This document shows positions 48,892-59,514 of a DNA stretch of 64,000 nt, piece by piece (position 1 is the stretch's first letter; each line of letters opens with the position of its first letter). Source of the DNA: Prochlorococcus sp. AG-402-L23 (GTDB lineage: Bacteria; Cyanobacteriota; Cyanobacteriia; PCC-6307; Cyanobiaceae); contig QCIO01000001.1 in assembly GCA_003216635.1 (NCBI GenBank), positions 1-64,000 of the forward strand, written 5' to 3'. Under the pieces are notes generated by a model that worked only from the letters and a program-made list of their open reading frames with translations, made no database searches and was not told the DNA's origin. A program made the translations under genes and the position numbers.

Positions 48892-49977
48892 TTGAATGAT
48901 TTGAATAATTTCAATAATTACCTAGATGTAGATAAAATTAATTCTCAATTAGAGAGAGCAGAAATACAAAAAAGAATATTAATTAGAAATATTTATAGGG
49001 AATATGAATTTTATCTTAATATAGTTAGAGATTTACTTTATATTTCTGTAGAAAAAGGGCTTAACCAAATTTATAGTTATCCAACAATTAATGATAATTT
49101 CTTAAATGAAAATGAATTTTGTGGTCTCTTTGAAAAGAAAATATGTGAACTTATTTATACGAATTTGCCTTTATTAACAGTAGAACAATTAAAAATAAAT
49201 GAAATTGAAAAACAGATAAATAAGGAAATTAATATTAATAGTGTTGATAATTCCATAAAAACAAAGGATGACGAAAAAGAAAAATTGAAATATGAAGATG
49301 GTTTTCAATTAGAAGAACCCATTCAGTTCGAGATTAGTAATGATATTTCAAATACTTCTGAATATTATCAAGTTGATAATTATGAGAAATACGTATCACT
49401 TGAAATAGATAATAACGACCATAAAAATTATCTAACTAATAAAAATATTTTTGAAAATTTAGGAGTTGATAAACAATTTATTTCTTCTTTACTTGAATTA
49501 ATTGAGGAAGTAAAGGTTGAAAAACCAAGTCATTCAGAAAAAGACAATATCAATCAAATGCATATTTCGCCCAAATATCATAGCCTTGAAAATTTTGATT
49601 TATTAGACAAGTCATTGGAAAATTTACTATTAAACCTTTCATACAAGATTAACCAAGAATTATTTAAGGCCAATCTAATAAAAAAGATGATATCTAGAGA
49701 TTCCTTTGAGTACTTAGTAGGCAAAAAATTGTTGATAAAACACCCATATCCTTTTGTAATTAATTTCGAATTTAACTTAAATCGGTCATCATTAAGCGGC
49801 AATAATCTTCCAAGTATTATTTTCTTTAATATATCTACTGTTGAGTTAGAGTTTAAAAATTTAAATCTTTCTATTCAAAGGAATAAAATAAATGATCTGA
49901 AAAATCAATTTCAGCATTTGATTAAAAAAGAGACATACTGGAGGCAAAAAGAAATAACTTTGAATAAGATACGTTGA
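48892..49977 (+). CDS. Hypothetical protein (track start 48823 lies inside tsf; likely TTG start at 48892)
   Basis: In-frame TTG after tsf stop; upstream of recG. Confidence 0.6.
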   Translation: MNDLNNFNNYLDVDKINSQLERAEIQKRILIRNIYREYEFYLNIVRDLLYISVEKGLNQIYSYPTINDNFLNENEFCGLFEKKICELIYTNLPLLTVEQLKINEIEKQINKEININSVDNSIKTKDDEKEKLKYEDGFQLEEPIQFEISNDISNTSEYYQVDNYEKYVSLEIDNNDHKNYLTNKNIFENLGVDKQFISSLLELIEEVKVEKPSHSEKDNINQMHISPKYHSLENFDLLDKSLENLLLNLSYKINQELFKANLIKKMISRDSFEYLVGKKLLIKHPYPFVINFEFNLNRSSLSGNNLPSIIFFNISTVELEFKNLNLSIQRNKINDLKNQFQHLIKKETYWRQKEITLNKIR

Positions 49978-49999
49978 AAAAATAATTCTTTTTTCAAAT

Positions 50000-52456
50000 G
50001 TGACTATTAGCGGGAATAATAATAAATTTATTAAAGATTGGATAAGACCGCTTCAAAAGTCTCTTACTATTGAAACTGAAAACAAATTTATTAATACTTT
50101 AGGAAGAGAAAAATATTTTAATGATTATCTGCATGAATCATTGAAAAAACTAGGTAATCTAAATCTCTCAGACGAATATTTAAGGATATTTTATGAATTT
50201 TCTAAAAAATATAATGAATATAATAAATTAGATGAAAATCAAAGAAAAAGGTTAATTATAGATACAAGAAAAAATCTTTATAAACTAAGTAAAACGCTAG
50301 AAATAGAAAGTTCTAATAATATTTCTAATAATGTTTTTCTAAATAAAGCTGATTCAAGTTTGTCTTTTGATTCAGATATTTCATTAATAAAAAATGTAGG
50401 AAAAGTTTATAAAAATAAGCTTAATGAATTAGGGATATTTCATATAAAAGATCTAATTAATTATTTCCCACGAACGTATCTTGACTATACGAATAGAGTC
50501 AAGATAATAAATTTAAAACCAGATAATTTATACACGTGCATCGCAAACGTTAAAAGATTTTATATTCATAAGAGTAAAAAAAATAATAATTTATCAATAA
50601 TGAATATAGTAGTTTCTGATGAGACGTCTTCAATAAAGGTTACAAAATTTTTTTTAGGAAGAAGATTTAGATCTTACTCCTTTTTCACCTCTCAAAAGTC
50701 TTTGTATACTATTGGTACCAAATTAGCAATTTCCGGTAAGGTTAAATTGACAGAGTATGGCAAAACTTTTGTAGATCCGCAGATTGAAATTCTTAAGGAT
50801 AACAATGATAATTTTAATTTCTCAGGCAAAATATTACCCTTGTATTCATTAGGTGAAGCATTATCAAATATGAGTTTTATAAAACTTATGAAAAAGGTAC
50901 TAATTTATGCAAAGCAATATCCAGAAATTTTAAATAAAAAGCAACTTGATTCATTATCTCTATTATCAAAAGGAGAGTCGTTGATTAATATTCATTTTCC
51001 ACCAACTCAACAGTCACTAATTGAGTCAAAAAAACGTTTGGTTTTTGATGAGTTGTTCCTACTGCAAATAAAGTTTCTACTAAGAAAAAGGAAGACGAAT
51101 AAAAATGTAACTTCCCAACAATTACCTCAAAAGAAATCTTTATTAAAAGAATTTTTAAATACTTTTCCTTTTGAATTAACAAAATCTCAAGAAAATGTTT
51201 TAAATGAAATTAAGAAAGATTTATCTAATCCCGAACCAATGTCTAGATTGCTTCAGGGAGATGTGGGAAGCGGTAAAACCATAATTGCAATAGCGTCTCT
51301 TTTACTTGTCATTGAAAAAAACCTGCAAGGTGCATTTATGGTTCCAACTGAAGTATTGGCAGAACAGCATTATAAAAATTTATTGAAATATTTGAACCCC
51401 CTTTTAGTTTCTGTTGAACTACTTACTGGGAATACTCCTCAAAAAAAGAGAAAAGAAATTTTCTCTAATTTGAATAATGGATTAGTTGATATCCTCGTAG
51501 GTACTCATGCATTACTTGAGGATAAAGTCATCTTTAATGCATTAGGGATGGTCGTAATTGATGAACAACATAGATTTGGAGTTACTCAAAGAAATAGATT
51601 ACTAAATAAAGGAGAAAATACTAACTTGTTATCAATGACAGCAACACCAATTCCAAGAACTCTTGCGCTCTCTATTTATGGTGATTTAGATGTGAGTCAA
51701 ATTACAGAACTTCCTCCTGGAAGAGTTCCTATAACTACAAAAATAATTTCAGAAGATGATTTAACTAACTTGTTCAAGATTGTTGAAGATGAGATCAATA
51801 AGGGAAAGCAAGCTTATGTGATTTTGCCACTTATAGAAGATTCAGAAAAAATGAATTTAAGCTCCGCCAAGAAAACATTCAAACATTTATCAGAAGAGGT
51901 CTTTTTTAACAAAAAAGTTGGATTATTACATGGCAAATTAAGTTCACAAGAAAAGAATGAAGTAATTAATTCTTTTTTAAAGAATGAAATTAATATATTG
52001 GTTTCAACCACAGTAATTGAGGTTGGCATTGATGTGCCTAACGCCACAATTATGATTATTTATAATTCGGACAGATTTGGATTGTCCCAGCTACATCAAT
52101 TAAGGGGGAGAGTTGGTAGAGGATCAACAAAATCTTTTTGTTATCTGGTAACCTCCGATAAAAATGGATTAGAAAATAAACGACTTTGTGTGTTGCAAAA
52201 ATCTAATGATGGCTTTTATATTGCTGAAAAAGACTTGGAGCTTAGAGGACCAGGCCAGATTTTAGGGTATAGACAATCCGGATTGCCTGATTTTGTACTG
52301 GATAATTTACCTAACAATAAATTTCTTATTGATAAGGCGCGTGAAGAGGCTATTAAGATTGTTAGTTATGATCCTGATTTTAAAGAAAATATTGTTTTAA
52401 GGAATATACTTATTGATAATTCTGACAATAAATTCATTCATGATTTCTTAAATTGA
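50000..52456 (+). CDS. recG: ATP-dependent DNA helicase RecG
   Basis: GDVGSGKTI, DEQHRFGV, MTATPIPRTLALS, QLRGRVGRG. Confidence 0.97.
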   Translation: MTISGNNNKFIKDWIRPLQKSLTIETENKFINTLGREKYFNDYLHESLKKLGNLNLSDEYLRIFYEFSKKYNEYNKLDENQRKRLIIDTRKNLYKLSKTLEIESSNNISNNVFLNKADSSLSFDSDISLIKNVGKVYKNKLNELGIFHIKDLINYFPRTYLDYTNRVKIINLKPDNLYTCIANVKRFYIHKSKKNNNLSIMNIVVSDETSSIKVTKFFLGRRFRSYSFFTSQKSLYTIGTKLAISGKVKLTEYGKTFVDPQIEILKDNNDNFNFSGKILPLYSLGEALSNMSFIKLMKKVLIYAKQYPEILNKKQLDSLSLLSKGESLINIHFPPTQQSLIESKKRLVFDELFLLQIKFLLRKRKTNKNVTSQQLPQKKSLLKEFLNTFPFELTKSQENVLNEIKKDLSNPEPMSRLLQGDVGSGKTIIAIASLLLVIEKNLQGAFMVPTEVLAEQHYKNLLKYLNPLLVSVELLTGNTPQKKRKEIFSNLNNGLVDILVGTHALLEDKVIFNALGMVVIDEQHRFGVTQRNRLLNKGENTNLLSMTATPIPRTLALSIYGDLDVSQITELPPGRVPITTKIISEDDLTNLFKIVEDEINKGKQAYVILPLIEDSEKMNLSSAKKTFKHLSEEVFFNKKVGLLHGKLSSQEKNEVINSFLKNEINILVSTTVIEVGIDVPNATIMIIYNSDRFGLSQLHQLRGRVGRGSTKSFCYLVTSDKNGLENKRLCVLQKSNDGFYIAEKDLELRGPGQILGYRQSGLPDFVLDNLPNNKFLIDKAREEAIKIVSYDPDFKENIVLRNILIDNSDNKFIHDFLN

Positions 52457-52513
52457 AAACTGTCATTGTAATTTATGATATATATGCCACTATAAATCAA
52501 TTGCAAATTTCAA

Positions 52514-53197
52514 TTGAAAATTTGGAATAAAATACCAATTAAAGACAATGGAGATAAATTAATAGATATACCTAGCTGCTTAAAGTTTTTGGATCCCCAC
52601 CCTTACTTTCATTTGGGAGCACCTTACAAAGATAAAACTTCTATTTGGAAATTAAGAGAGGAGGTCGTAGATAGATTAGTAAAAGTAAATGATTATTTGA
52701 TATCTAAGAGTAGTTTTTACCTTTTGATTTATGACAGTTGGCGACCTCTAGAAGTCCAGGAATTTATGTTTAAAAGAGCATTTTTATTAGAGTGTGAAAA
52801 ATCCGATATTTATGCTTCTTTTAAAAATAGAAAATCTTATCCATCCATTTTAAAAAAAGTTGAAAAATTTTGGGCATATCCTTCTTATGACTCTAGATGT
52901 CCTCCACCTCATTCGACTGGGGGTGCATTGGATGTTTGTTTATCAGATAAAGAAGGAATTCTTGTTGAAATGGGAAGCATGGTTGATCAAATGGATGAGA
53001 CCTCAAATCCTAATTTTTATGCAAACATAAAGAATGAAGAAGCAATTATTTGGAATAGTAGAAGAAATTTATTAAGGGAAATTATGACTAAATTCGGATT
53101 TGCTCAACATCCTAATGAATGGTGGCATTTTAGTTATGGTGATCAATTATGGGCTTGGAAAAATAAAAAAGCAAATGCTCTTTATGGAAAAATTTAA
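52514..53197 (+). CDS. D-alanyl-D-alanine dipeptidase (VanX-like)
   Basis: SWRPLEVQ, HSTGGALDV, EWWHFSYG. Confidence 0.85.
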   Translation: MKIWNKIPIKDNGDKLIDIPSCLKFLDPHPYFHLGAPYKDKTSIWKLREEVVDRLVKVNDYLISKSSFYLLIYDSWRPLEVQEFMFKRAFLLECEKSDIYASFKNRKSYPSILKKVEKFWAYPSYDSRCPPPHSTGGALDVCLSDKEGILVEMGSMVDQMDETSNPNFYANIKNEEAIIWNSRRNLLREIMTKFGFAQHPNEWWHFSYGDQLWAWKNKKANALYGKI

Positions 53198-53200
53198 ATT

Positions 53201-54988
53201 CTATTGATTTTTATTTAGTAAATTCAATATATAATTTTCATCTTGAGTATTTATAAAATCTCCGAAATCCAAATCCAAATTACCCTTCCAATTATCAAAT
53301 AATGGTTGAAGAGTTTTTTCTAAATCGTTAAGTTCCATTCTTTGTAAGAATGGTTTAGCAAGCCTTTGTAGATTTTTACTTCCCCCCAACCATAATTGGT
53401 ATTTGTTTTGACCACTCCCAACAAGTGCTAATTCGGCCATATAAGGCCTGGTACATCCATTCGGACATCCTGTCATTCTAAATAATATTGTTTTTTGTAT
53501 TTTTAGATCTAAAAGTAAATTTTCAATCCTTTTTAATACATCAGGTAATATTCTTTCGGCTTCAGTCATCGCAAGACCACAAAGTGGTAAGGCAGGACAA
53601 GCTAAAGCGTGTCTTTGTATTTCATTAATGTTTTCTAAATTTTTGTATCCAATTTTTGATAGAGATTTTTGAATTTCACCTTTGTTTTTATTGGCGATAT
53701 TACAAAGTAAAATATCTTGATTAGGTGTAAGTCTTAAATCTAAATTATATTTTCTAACGATACTTGATATGGTATTTTTCTTCTCTCCAGATAATCTCCC
53801 TGATAATAATGGTAAACCTACGAAATAGGAGGTTTTATTTTGTTTATGCCAACCTAGATAATCAATAAGAACCTTATCTGGTTCTTTTCTAATTTTTTTA
53901 ATTTCTTTTTTGAAATACTTATCAAAAAGTATCTTTTTGAACCATTTAATACCTTTTCTATGAAGAAGATATTTCATTCTCGAATTTTTTCTTGATTTTC
54001 TATCACCATAATCTCTTTGAATAGCAACAATACTTTGTATTAATTCATAAATATCAGGTTCTTCAACATATCCAAGTGGATCTGCAATTCTAGCAAAGGT
54101 CTCTTCATTATTATGTGTACGACCCATACCACCTCCAACATAGAAGTTGCACCCTTCTAAGTTTCCATCTTTAGAAGTAAAGGCCACTATTCCTATGTCA
54201 TTGGTAAGAAGATCAACGGAATTGTCCCCAGGAACTGTCACAGCACATTTGAATTTTCTCGGTAAATAAGTTGAACCATAAAGAGGTTCATCTTTTATTC
54301 CACTAAAAACATTATCTTTGAATTGGAGCTTCCTTATTGCTTCAATATCTTTGTCAGGTTTTATGGTGTACTCTAAATCCCCATCAGCCCAAAGCTCTAA
54401 AAAAGTACCTTGGCCAGCCATTGGGGTGAGAAGATCTGCAACTTTTTTTGCCAATGCTCTTGCAATTTTATAGTCTGGCGAAGCAAATGGAGCAGCAGGG
54501 GCCATAACGTTTCTATTTATGTCTCCACATGCAGCTAATGTGGAGCCCATTGAATTTACTATTGTTTGAATTACTTCCTTTAGGTTCTCCTTTCTAATCC
54601 CATGCATTTGAAAGGCTTGTCTTGTAGTGGCCCTAAGTGTTCCATTGCCTAGTTTGTCAGATAATTCATCTAATGCTAAAAATAATTTCCCAGGGACTTC
54701 ACCGCCGGGATTTCTTAACCTAAGCATCATTTGCCAATCTTTACTTTTGCCCGGCCTTCTATTTTCCCTGTTATCTTGTTGATAACTACCATGAAATTTT
54801 AATAACTGAACTGCATCATTGGTAAAATGATCGCTCTCATTGACTAATTCCGTAGCAAGTGGTTCTTTAAGAAATTGACTACTTTTTTTAAAATTTTCAA
54901 ATTTAGAAACTTCTAGTCCATTTGCTAAACAAACAGTTTCTTCCTTGGTTGGATCTTTTTTCTTTTTTACTTTCTCAACCTTGATCAA
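53201..54988 (-). CDS. sir: Ferredoxin-dependent sulfite reductase
   Basis: LRATTRQAFQMHG; Cys cluster (ACPALPLCGLA / TGCPNGCTRP). Confidence 0.92.
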   Translation of the reverse strand: MIKVEKVKKKKDPTKEETVCLANGLEVSKFENFKKSSQFLKEPLATELVNESDHFTNDAVQLLKFHGSYQQDNRENRRPGKSKDWQMMLRLRNPGGEVPGKLFLALDELSDKLGNGTLRATTRQAFQMHGIRKENLKEVIQTIVNSMGSTLAACGDINRNVMAPAAPFASPDYKIARALAKKVADLLTPMAGQGTFLELWADGDLEYTIKPDKDIEAIRKLQFKDNVFSGIKDEPLYGSTYLPRKFKCAVTVPGDNSVDLLTNDIGIVAFTSKDGNLEGCNFYVGGGMGRTHNNEETFARIADPLGYVEEPDIYELIQSIVAIQRDYGDRKSRKNSRMKYLLHRKGIKWFKKILFDKYFKKEIKKIRKEPDKVLIDYLGWHKQNKTSYFVGLPLLSGRLSGEKKNTISSIVRKYNLDLRLTPNQDILLCNIANKNKGEIQKSLSKIGYKNLENINEIQRHALACPALPLCGLAMTEAERILPDVLKRIENLLLDLKIQKTILFRMTGCPNGCTRPYMAELALVGSGQNKYQLWLGGSKNLQRLAKPFLQRMELNDLEKTLQPLFDNWKGNLDLDFGDFINTQDENYILNLLNKNQ

Positions 54989-55075
54989 AGGACCTAAAAA
55001 TATCTCTTTTTATACATTAGCGAAAAGCTTATTTAACTGGTAGTAAATTATAGTAAGTGAAGTCATATTTTTTTC

Positions 55076-57238
55076 TTGTCTAAATATTTACTTGAGATAG
55101 GAACAGAAGAGTTGCCCGCAAAATTTTCTCATTCTGTTCTAGAGCAATTTAAATCTCTAATAGAATTTGAATTGGATAAAAAGTTAATCAAATTCGAATA
55201 TATAGTTGTTACCTCCACACCAAGGAGGATAGTTCTACTTCTCGAAGGTTTAGTTGATTATGCAGAAGATAAGATAATAGAAAGAAAAGGGCCTAAAGCA
55301 AACTCAGCTTATTTAAATGGATGTCCTACTAATGCTGCTTTAGGATTTGCTAATAGCTTAGATATAGATGTAGGTGAGCTAAAAATAAAAAACACAGAAA
55401 AGGGTGATTTTGTATTTGGAAAGAAAATTGAGAAAGGATTATCAACAAAAATTACTTTGTCTTCGATTATCCCAAAATTAGTAAAGAGTCTTCAAGGCCC
55501 TCGATTTATGAAATGGGGGACTGGGAACATAAAATTTTCAAGACCTATTAGGTGGATTGCCTCTATTTATAATGATGAAATTCTTGATTTTGAATTTGAT
55601 GAATGTGATCCAAAGATCAAAATAAGTAACAAAACAAAAAGTCATAGGCTAATCAATGAAGTTTTAGAAGTTCAGAATCCTGATGATTTTTTTGAATTAT
55701 TGAAACGAAATAGAGTAATAGCTATTCGAAAAGAAAGAAAAGAAAAAATTGAAAGTTTAATAAATCAAGCATCTAAATCTTTAAATCTGAAACCTGACCT
55801 TTCAGAAGGATTACTAAATGAACTAACTGATTTAGTTGAATGGCCAGACTTAGTTATTGGCAAATTTAGTGATGAATTTCTTGATCTTCCGGTTGAAGTT
55901 CTCTCAACAGTCATGAAAAATCATCAGAGATACGTTCCTCTTTTATTGAAAAACAAAAGTTTTTCTAAACTAGATTTAAGCTCTGAAAAAAATATTAGTA
56001 CAACTTTCTGCGTTATTTCAAATGGTCTTGAAGAATCAAATAATAATATTGCCAAAGGTAATGAGAAAGTATTAAGGGCAAGGTTTTCAGATGCAAAGTT
56101 TTTCGTAGAAAGTGACAAAAAGGTTGCTTCAATCGAAAGAAATGAAAAGCTTAAATCTGTTTCATATTTGAAAGGACTTGGAAATATATTTCAGAGGGTA
56201 GAAAGGATAGAGGAAGTTACTAAAAAAATTCTTAAATTTTTAAATGATAAGTCTTTAGAAGAAAAAAAAATAATAGAAGCTGCTAAATACTGTAAAAACG
56301 ATTTATGTAGCGAAATTGTTTTCGAATTCCCTGAGCTGCAAGGAATAATGGGTGGTAAATATCTTAAATATGAGGGATTTAGTGAGGATGTTTGCTTGGC
56401 TGTCGCTGAACATTATTTACCTTCTTTTTATAAAGATGCTTTGCCCTCCACAAAATATGGTGCAATAGTTTCCATAGCAGATAAGGTCGAAACTTTAATA
56501 AGTATATTTATTTCTGGTAAACGTCCCAGTGGATCATCTGATCCTTATGCATTAAGAAGAAATTTGAATGGAGTGATTAAAATAATTTGGGATTATGAAC
56601 TTGATTTGCCTTTAGATAAATTATTCAACAAACTTATTGATTTTTGGAAAATCCTATTTCCGAATTTAAACTTCTCAAGAGAAACAGTATTTAATGATTT
56701 AAATGATTTTTTAATTCAAAGAATTGTTAGTCATCTAGAAGAAATATCACTAAGTAAAGAATTAATAAAGGCCGTTTGCTCTTCTGATGAATTATCTCAA
56801 ATAAGAGTATTGAATATTGTTGATCTTAAAAATAGGATTAAATCTATTGTGAATTTTAACGAAAAGGATAATTTTGTTGAAATCCAGAAGGTAATCACTA
56901 GGGTAAGCAAATTAGCAAATAATAGTGATCTTTCAAGAGACGTTCTCTCAACAAGAGATTATGTAAACACAAAACTTTTTGAAAAAGATTGTGAATTGAA
57001 AGTTTTTGAATTTATTGGAGAACTAGAAAAACTTTTTTCGGAAGATTATTGCAATTATTTGGAACTTCTAAATTTGTTTGAGATTAATGTAAACACTATT
57101 GAGGATTTATTTGATAATGAAAAGGGAGTCCTAATAATGTCAGAGGATTTAAAAATAAGAAATAATAGACTCAATTTGTTGAGCTTAATTAGAAATTATT
57201 CTCTACAAATAGCCGACTTTACACTTTTGAACTCTTAA
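55076..57238 (+). CDS. glyS: Glycyl-tRNA synthetase beta subunit
   Basis: LLEIGTEELPAKF...; DPYALRRNLNG. Confidence 0.95.
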   Translation: MSKYLLEIGTEELPAKFSHSVLEQFKSLIEFELDKKLIKFEYIVVTSTPRRIVLLLEGLVDYAEDKIIERKGPKANSAYLNGCPTNAALGFANSLDIDVGELKIKNTEKGDFVFGKKIEKGLSTKITLSSIIPKLVKSLQGPRFMKWGTGNIKFSRPIRWIASIYNDEILDFEFDECDPKIKISNKTKSHRLINEVLEVQNPDDFFELLKRNRVIAIRKERKEKIESLINQASKSLNLKPDLSEGLLNELTDLVEWPDLVIGKFSDEFLDLPVEVLSTVMKNHQRYVPLLLKNKSFSKLDLSSEKNISTTFCVISNGLEESNNNIAKGNEKVLRARFSDAKFFVESDKKVASIERNEKLKSVSYLKGLGNIFQRVERIEEVTKKILKFLNDKSLEEKKIIEAAKYCKNDLCSEIVFEFPELQGIMGGKYLKYEGFSEDVCLAVAEHYLPSFYKDALPSTKYGAIVSIADKVETLISIFISGKRPSGSSDPYALRRNLNGVIKIIWDYELDLPLDKLFNKLIDFWKILFPNLNFSRETVFNDLNDFLIQRIVSHLEEISLSKELIKAVCSSDELSQIRVLNIVDLKNRIKSIVNFNEKDNFVEIQKVITRVSKLANNSDLSRDVLSTRDYVNTKLFEKDCELKVFEFIGELEKLFSEDYCNYLELLNLFEINVNTIEDLFDNEKGVLIMSEDLKIRNNRLNLLSLIRNYSLQIADFTLLNS

Positions 57239-58559
57239 CTTTAATGCCTCCCTTTATTGAATAATTTTCTAGCATTTTTTCTACTTCTTTATTTTCCCTA
57301 ACAGCACTATCAACGGGTTTATATTTTAGAGGTGCTAGGGCTTTCCCTCTTAAAATCGAACCAAGTGTAAGCATTGTAATTTTAATTTGCTGTAATGGTC
57401 GCATGGAGACTACTCTTTTGTATAAGTAACTATCAAAAGTAAGTCTTTGTACATCCATGTCATCACACATCTCAACAAAGGCTTCTCTAGCAGAATCATT
57501 TCTGTAGAAAATATTTTGAAGGATTTCCAGCACCTTATAAGTTGTGCCATATTTTTTATCCCATTTTTTAAGATAGTTTTTTAAATCTTTTTCTGATGGA
57601 ATTTCTTGACCGTTTTTTGATGCTTCAACAATTTCTTCAGCACACATTCTTCCGCTTTTTGCAGCAAAATAAATACCCTCTCCAGAACTTTTTGTAACAT
57701 AACCAGCTGCATCACCGACCAATGCCATTCTCCCAACTACTCTTCTTGGCCTTGGATGCTCTGGAATAGGGTGAGCTTCTACCTTTATTACTTCACCATT
57801 AACAAGTCTTTTCTTTGCCCTGTTTCTTACACCCTCTTGAAGTCCTTTAATTAATGACTGATTCTTTTGCATGGTTCCAGTGCCCACCGCAACATGATCA
57901 TATTTAGGAAATACCCACCCATAAAAATCAGGAGAAACATCAGTTCCGACATACATTTCAGCAAGATCTTCGTAGTAACTCATTTCTTCTTTAGGCAATT
58001 TAATTCTTTCCTGAAATGCTATAGCAACTTTGTAGTCTCCTGCATCCATTGCTTTTGCGACTCTGCTATTGGCTCCATCAGCTCCGATCAAAAGATCGAC
58101 AGTAAGCTCTTTGAGTTCACCTTTTTTATCTCCATTCGTAAAATCTGAGTAGGAAAGCTTATATGGCCCTTGATTATTATCGCCGGTATCAATAGAAGTA
58201 ACTAATCCATTTATTAATGTAGCACCAAGATCTGATGCTCTGTTGCGCATAAAGGCATCCATAACTTCTCTTCTACACATCCCAATAAACTCATTATCAC
58301 TTTTCCCGTAAACTCTATCTAAACTTATATCTACCTCTCTATTTGATGGAGATATCATTCTCATATGCCTTACTTTTCTATCAATAATTGACTCAGGTAA
58401 ATCAAATTCTTCGACCATGCAAAGTGGAATTGCACCTCCACATGGTTTCGCATTATCTAATTTTCTCTCGAAGAGCCAAGTTTTTATTCCAGCTTTAGCA
58501 AGTATTTCTGCCGCACATGAACCACTTGGACCTCCACCAATAACAGCTACCCTCAACAT
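57219..58559 (-). CDS. chlP: Geranylgeranyl reductase
   Basis: GGGPSGSCAAEILAKAG; KPCGGAIPLCMVEEF. Confidence 0.93.
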   Translation of the reverse strand: MLRVAVIGGGPSGSCAAEILAKAGIKTWLFERKLDNAKPCGGAIPLCMVEEFDLPESIIDRKVRHMRMISPSNREVDISLDRVYGKSDNEFIGMCRREVMDAFMRNRASDLGATLINGLVTSIDTGDNNQGPYKLSYSDFTNGDKKGELKELTVDLLIGADGANSRVAKAMDAGDYKVAIAFQERIKLPKEEMSYYEDLAEMYVGTDVSPDFYGWVFPKYDHVAVGTGTMQKNQSLIKGLQEGVRNRAKKRLVNGEVIKVEAHPIPEHPRPRRVVGRMALVGDAAGYVTKSSGEGIYFAAKSGRMCAEEIVEASKNGQEIPSEKDLKNYLKKWDKKYGTTYKVLEILQNIFYRNDSAREAFVEMCDDMDVQRLTFDSYLYKRVVSMRPLQQIKITMLTLGSILRGKALAPLKYKPVDSAVRENKEVEKMLENYSIKGGIKVKSSKV

Positions 58560-58671
58560 ATGAAAAAAAATATTACTGTATATAAAAACTACATCTTTTT
58601 TGCTTATAAAAGTGCATTTCTTAAAATAATAGTTAATATCGAAATATCTTTTCCAAATTCACTTCTAAATA

Positions 58672-59385
58672 TTGGAATTAAACAAAGATATCGATCAATT
58701 TGATATACCACTTGCCAAAAGAACTTACCTAAATAACTCAAATTCAGCATTATTAAAAAAATTATTAATATTTTCTCCATTTCTTCTTCTTATAGTTTCT
58801 TTCGCTGCATTGCGATTTATTAGAAATGTAGAATTAATACCTCTTAATAATCTCAAATTTCAGGTTGAAAGAAATCATGATGCCAGAATTTTAGGCCATC
58901 TTCCCTATAACGAAACTCCTAAAGAGAAACTAGTTTTAATTGAGTCTAATATTGAAGTTCATATGGATATGCGCGATTCTCTACTAAAGATGAGAGAAGA
59001 AGCTAAAAAGGATGGGATATATTTGGTCTTCTTGAGTGGTTTTAGATCAATAAATTTGCAAAACGATATCTTTTATTCTTTAAAATCTATTAGAAATCAA
59101 GAAGCGGCAGAAAGAGCTAGAGTTTCAGCCCCTCCAGGTTATTCTGAACATAGTACAGGTTTCGCAATCGATATTGGTGATGCTACTCAAAGAGAGACAG
59201 ACTTCGAATCCGACTTCGAAAATACTGACGCCTTTAGATGGCTAATAAAAAATGCAGCTAAGTTTCACTTTAAGTTATCGTTCAACAAAGATAATAAATA
59301 TATAGATTACGAACCCTGGCATTGGAGATATGAGGGGTCAATTGAAGCATTAAAAGTTTTTGAAAGTTCAAATAGAAAATCATAA
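58672..59385 (+). CDS. D-alanyl-D-alanine carboxypeptidase family (VanY/M15)
   Basis: SGFRSINLQ, SEHSTGFAIDIGD, EPWHWRYEG. Confidence 0.85.
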   Translation: MELNKDIDQFDIPLAKRTYLNNSNSALLKKLLIFSPFLLLIVSFAALRFIRNVELIPLNNLKFQVERNHDARILGHLPYNETPKEKLVLIESNIEVHMDMRDSLLKMREEAKKDGIYLVFLSGFRSINLQNDIFYSLKSIRNQEAAERARVSAPPGYSEHSTGFAIDIGDATQRETDFESDFENTDAFRWLIKNAAKFHFKLSFNKDNKYIDYEPWHWRYEGSIEALKVFESSNRKS

Positions 59386-59514
59386 ATCTGATTCATTAAT
59401 TAAATTATTCAATATGATTATGTTTTTCAAAGTCTTAAAGAGAAAATTCTCATAATAAGCATTCTTTGAGTTAGCCTTAATAGAGTTAATCTACTATCTA
59501 TATAAAATTTATAA

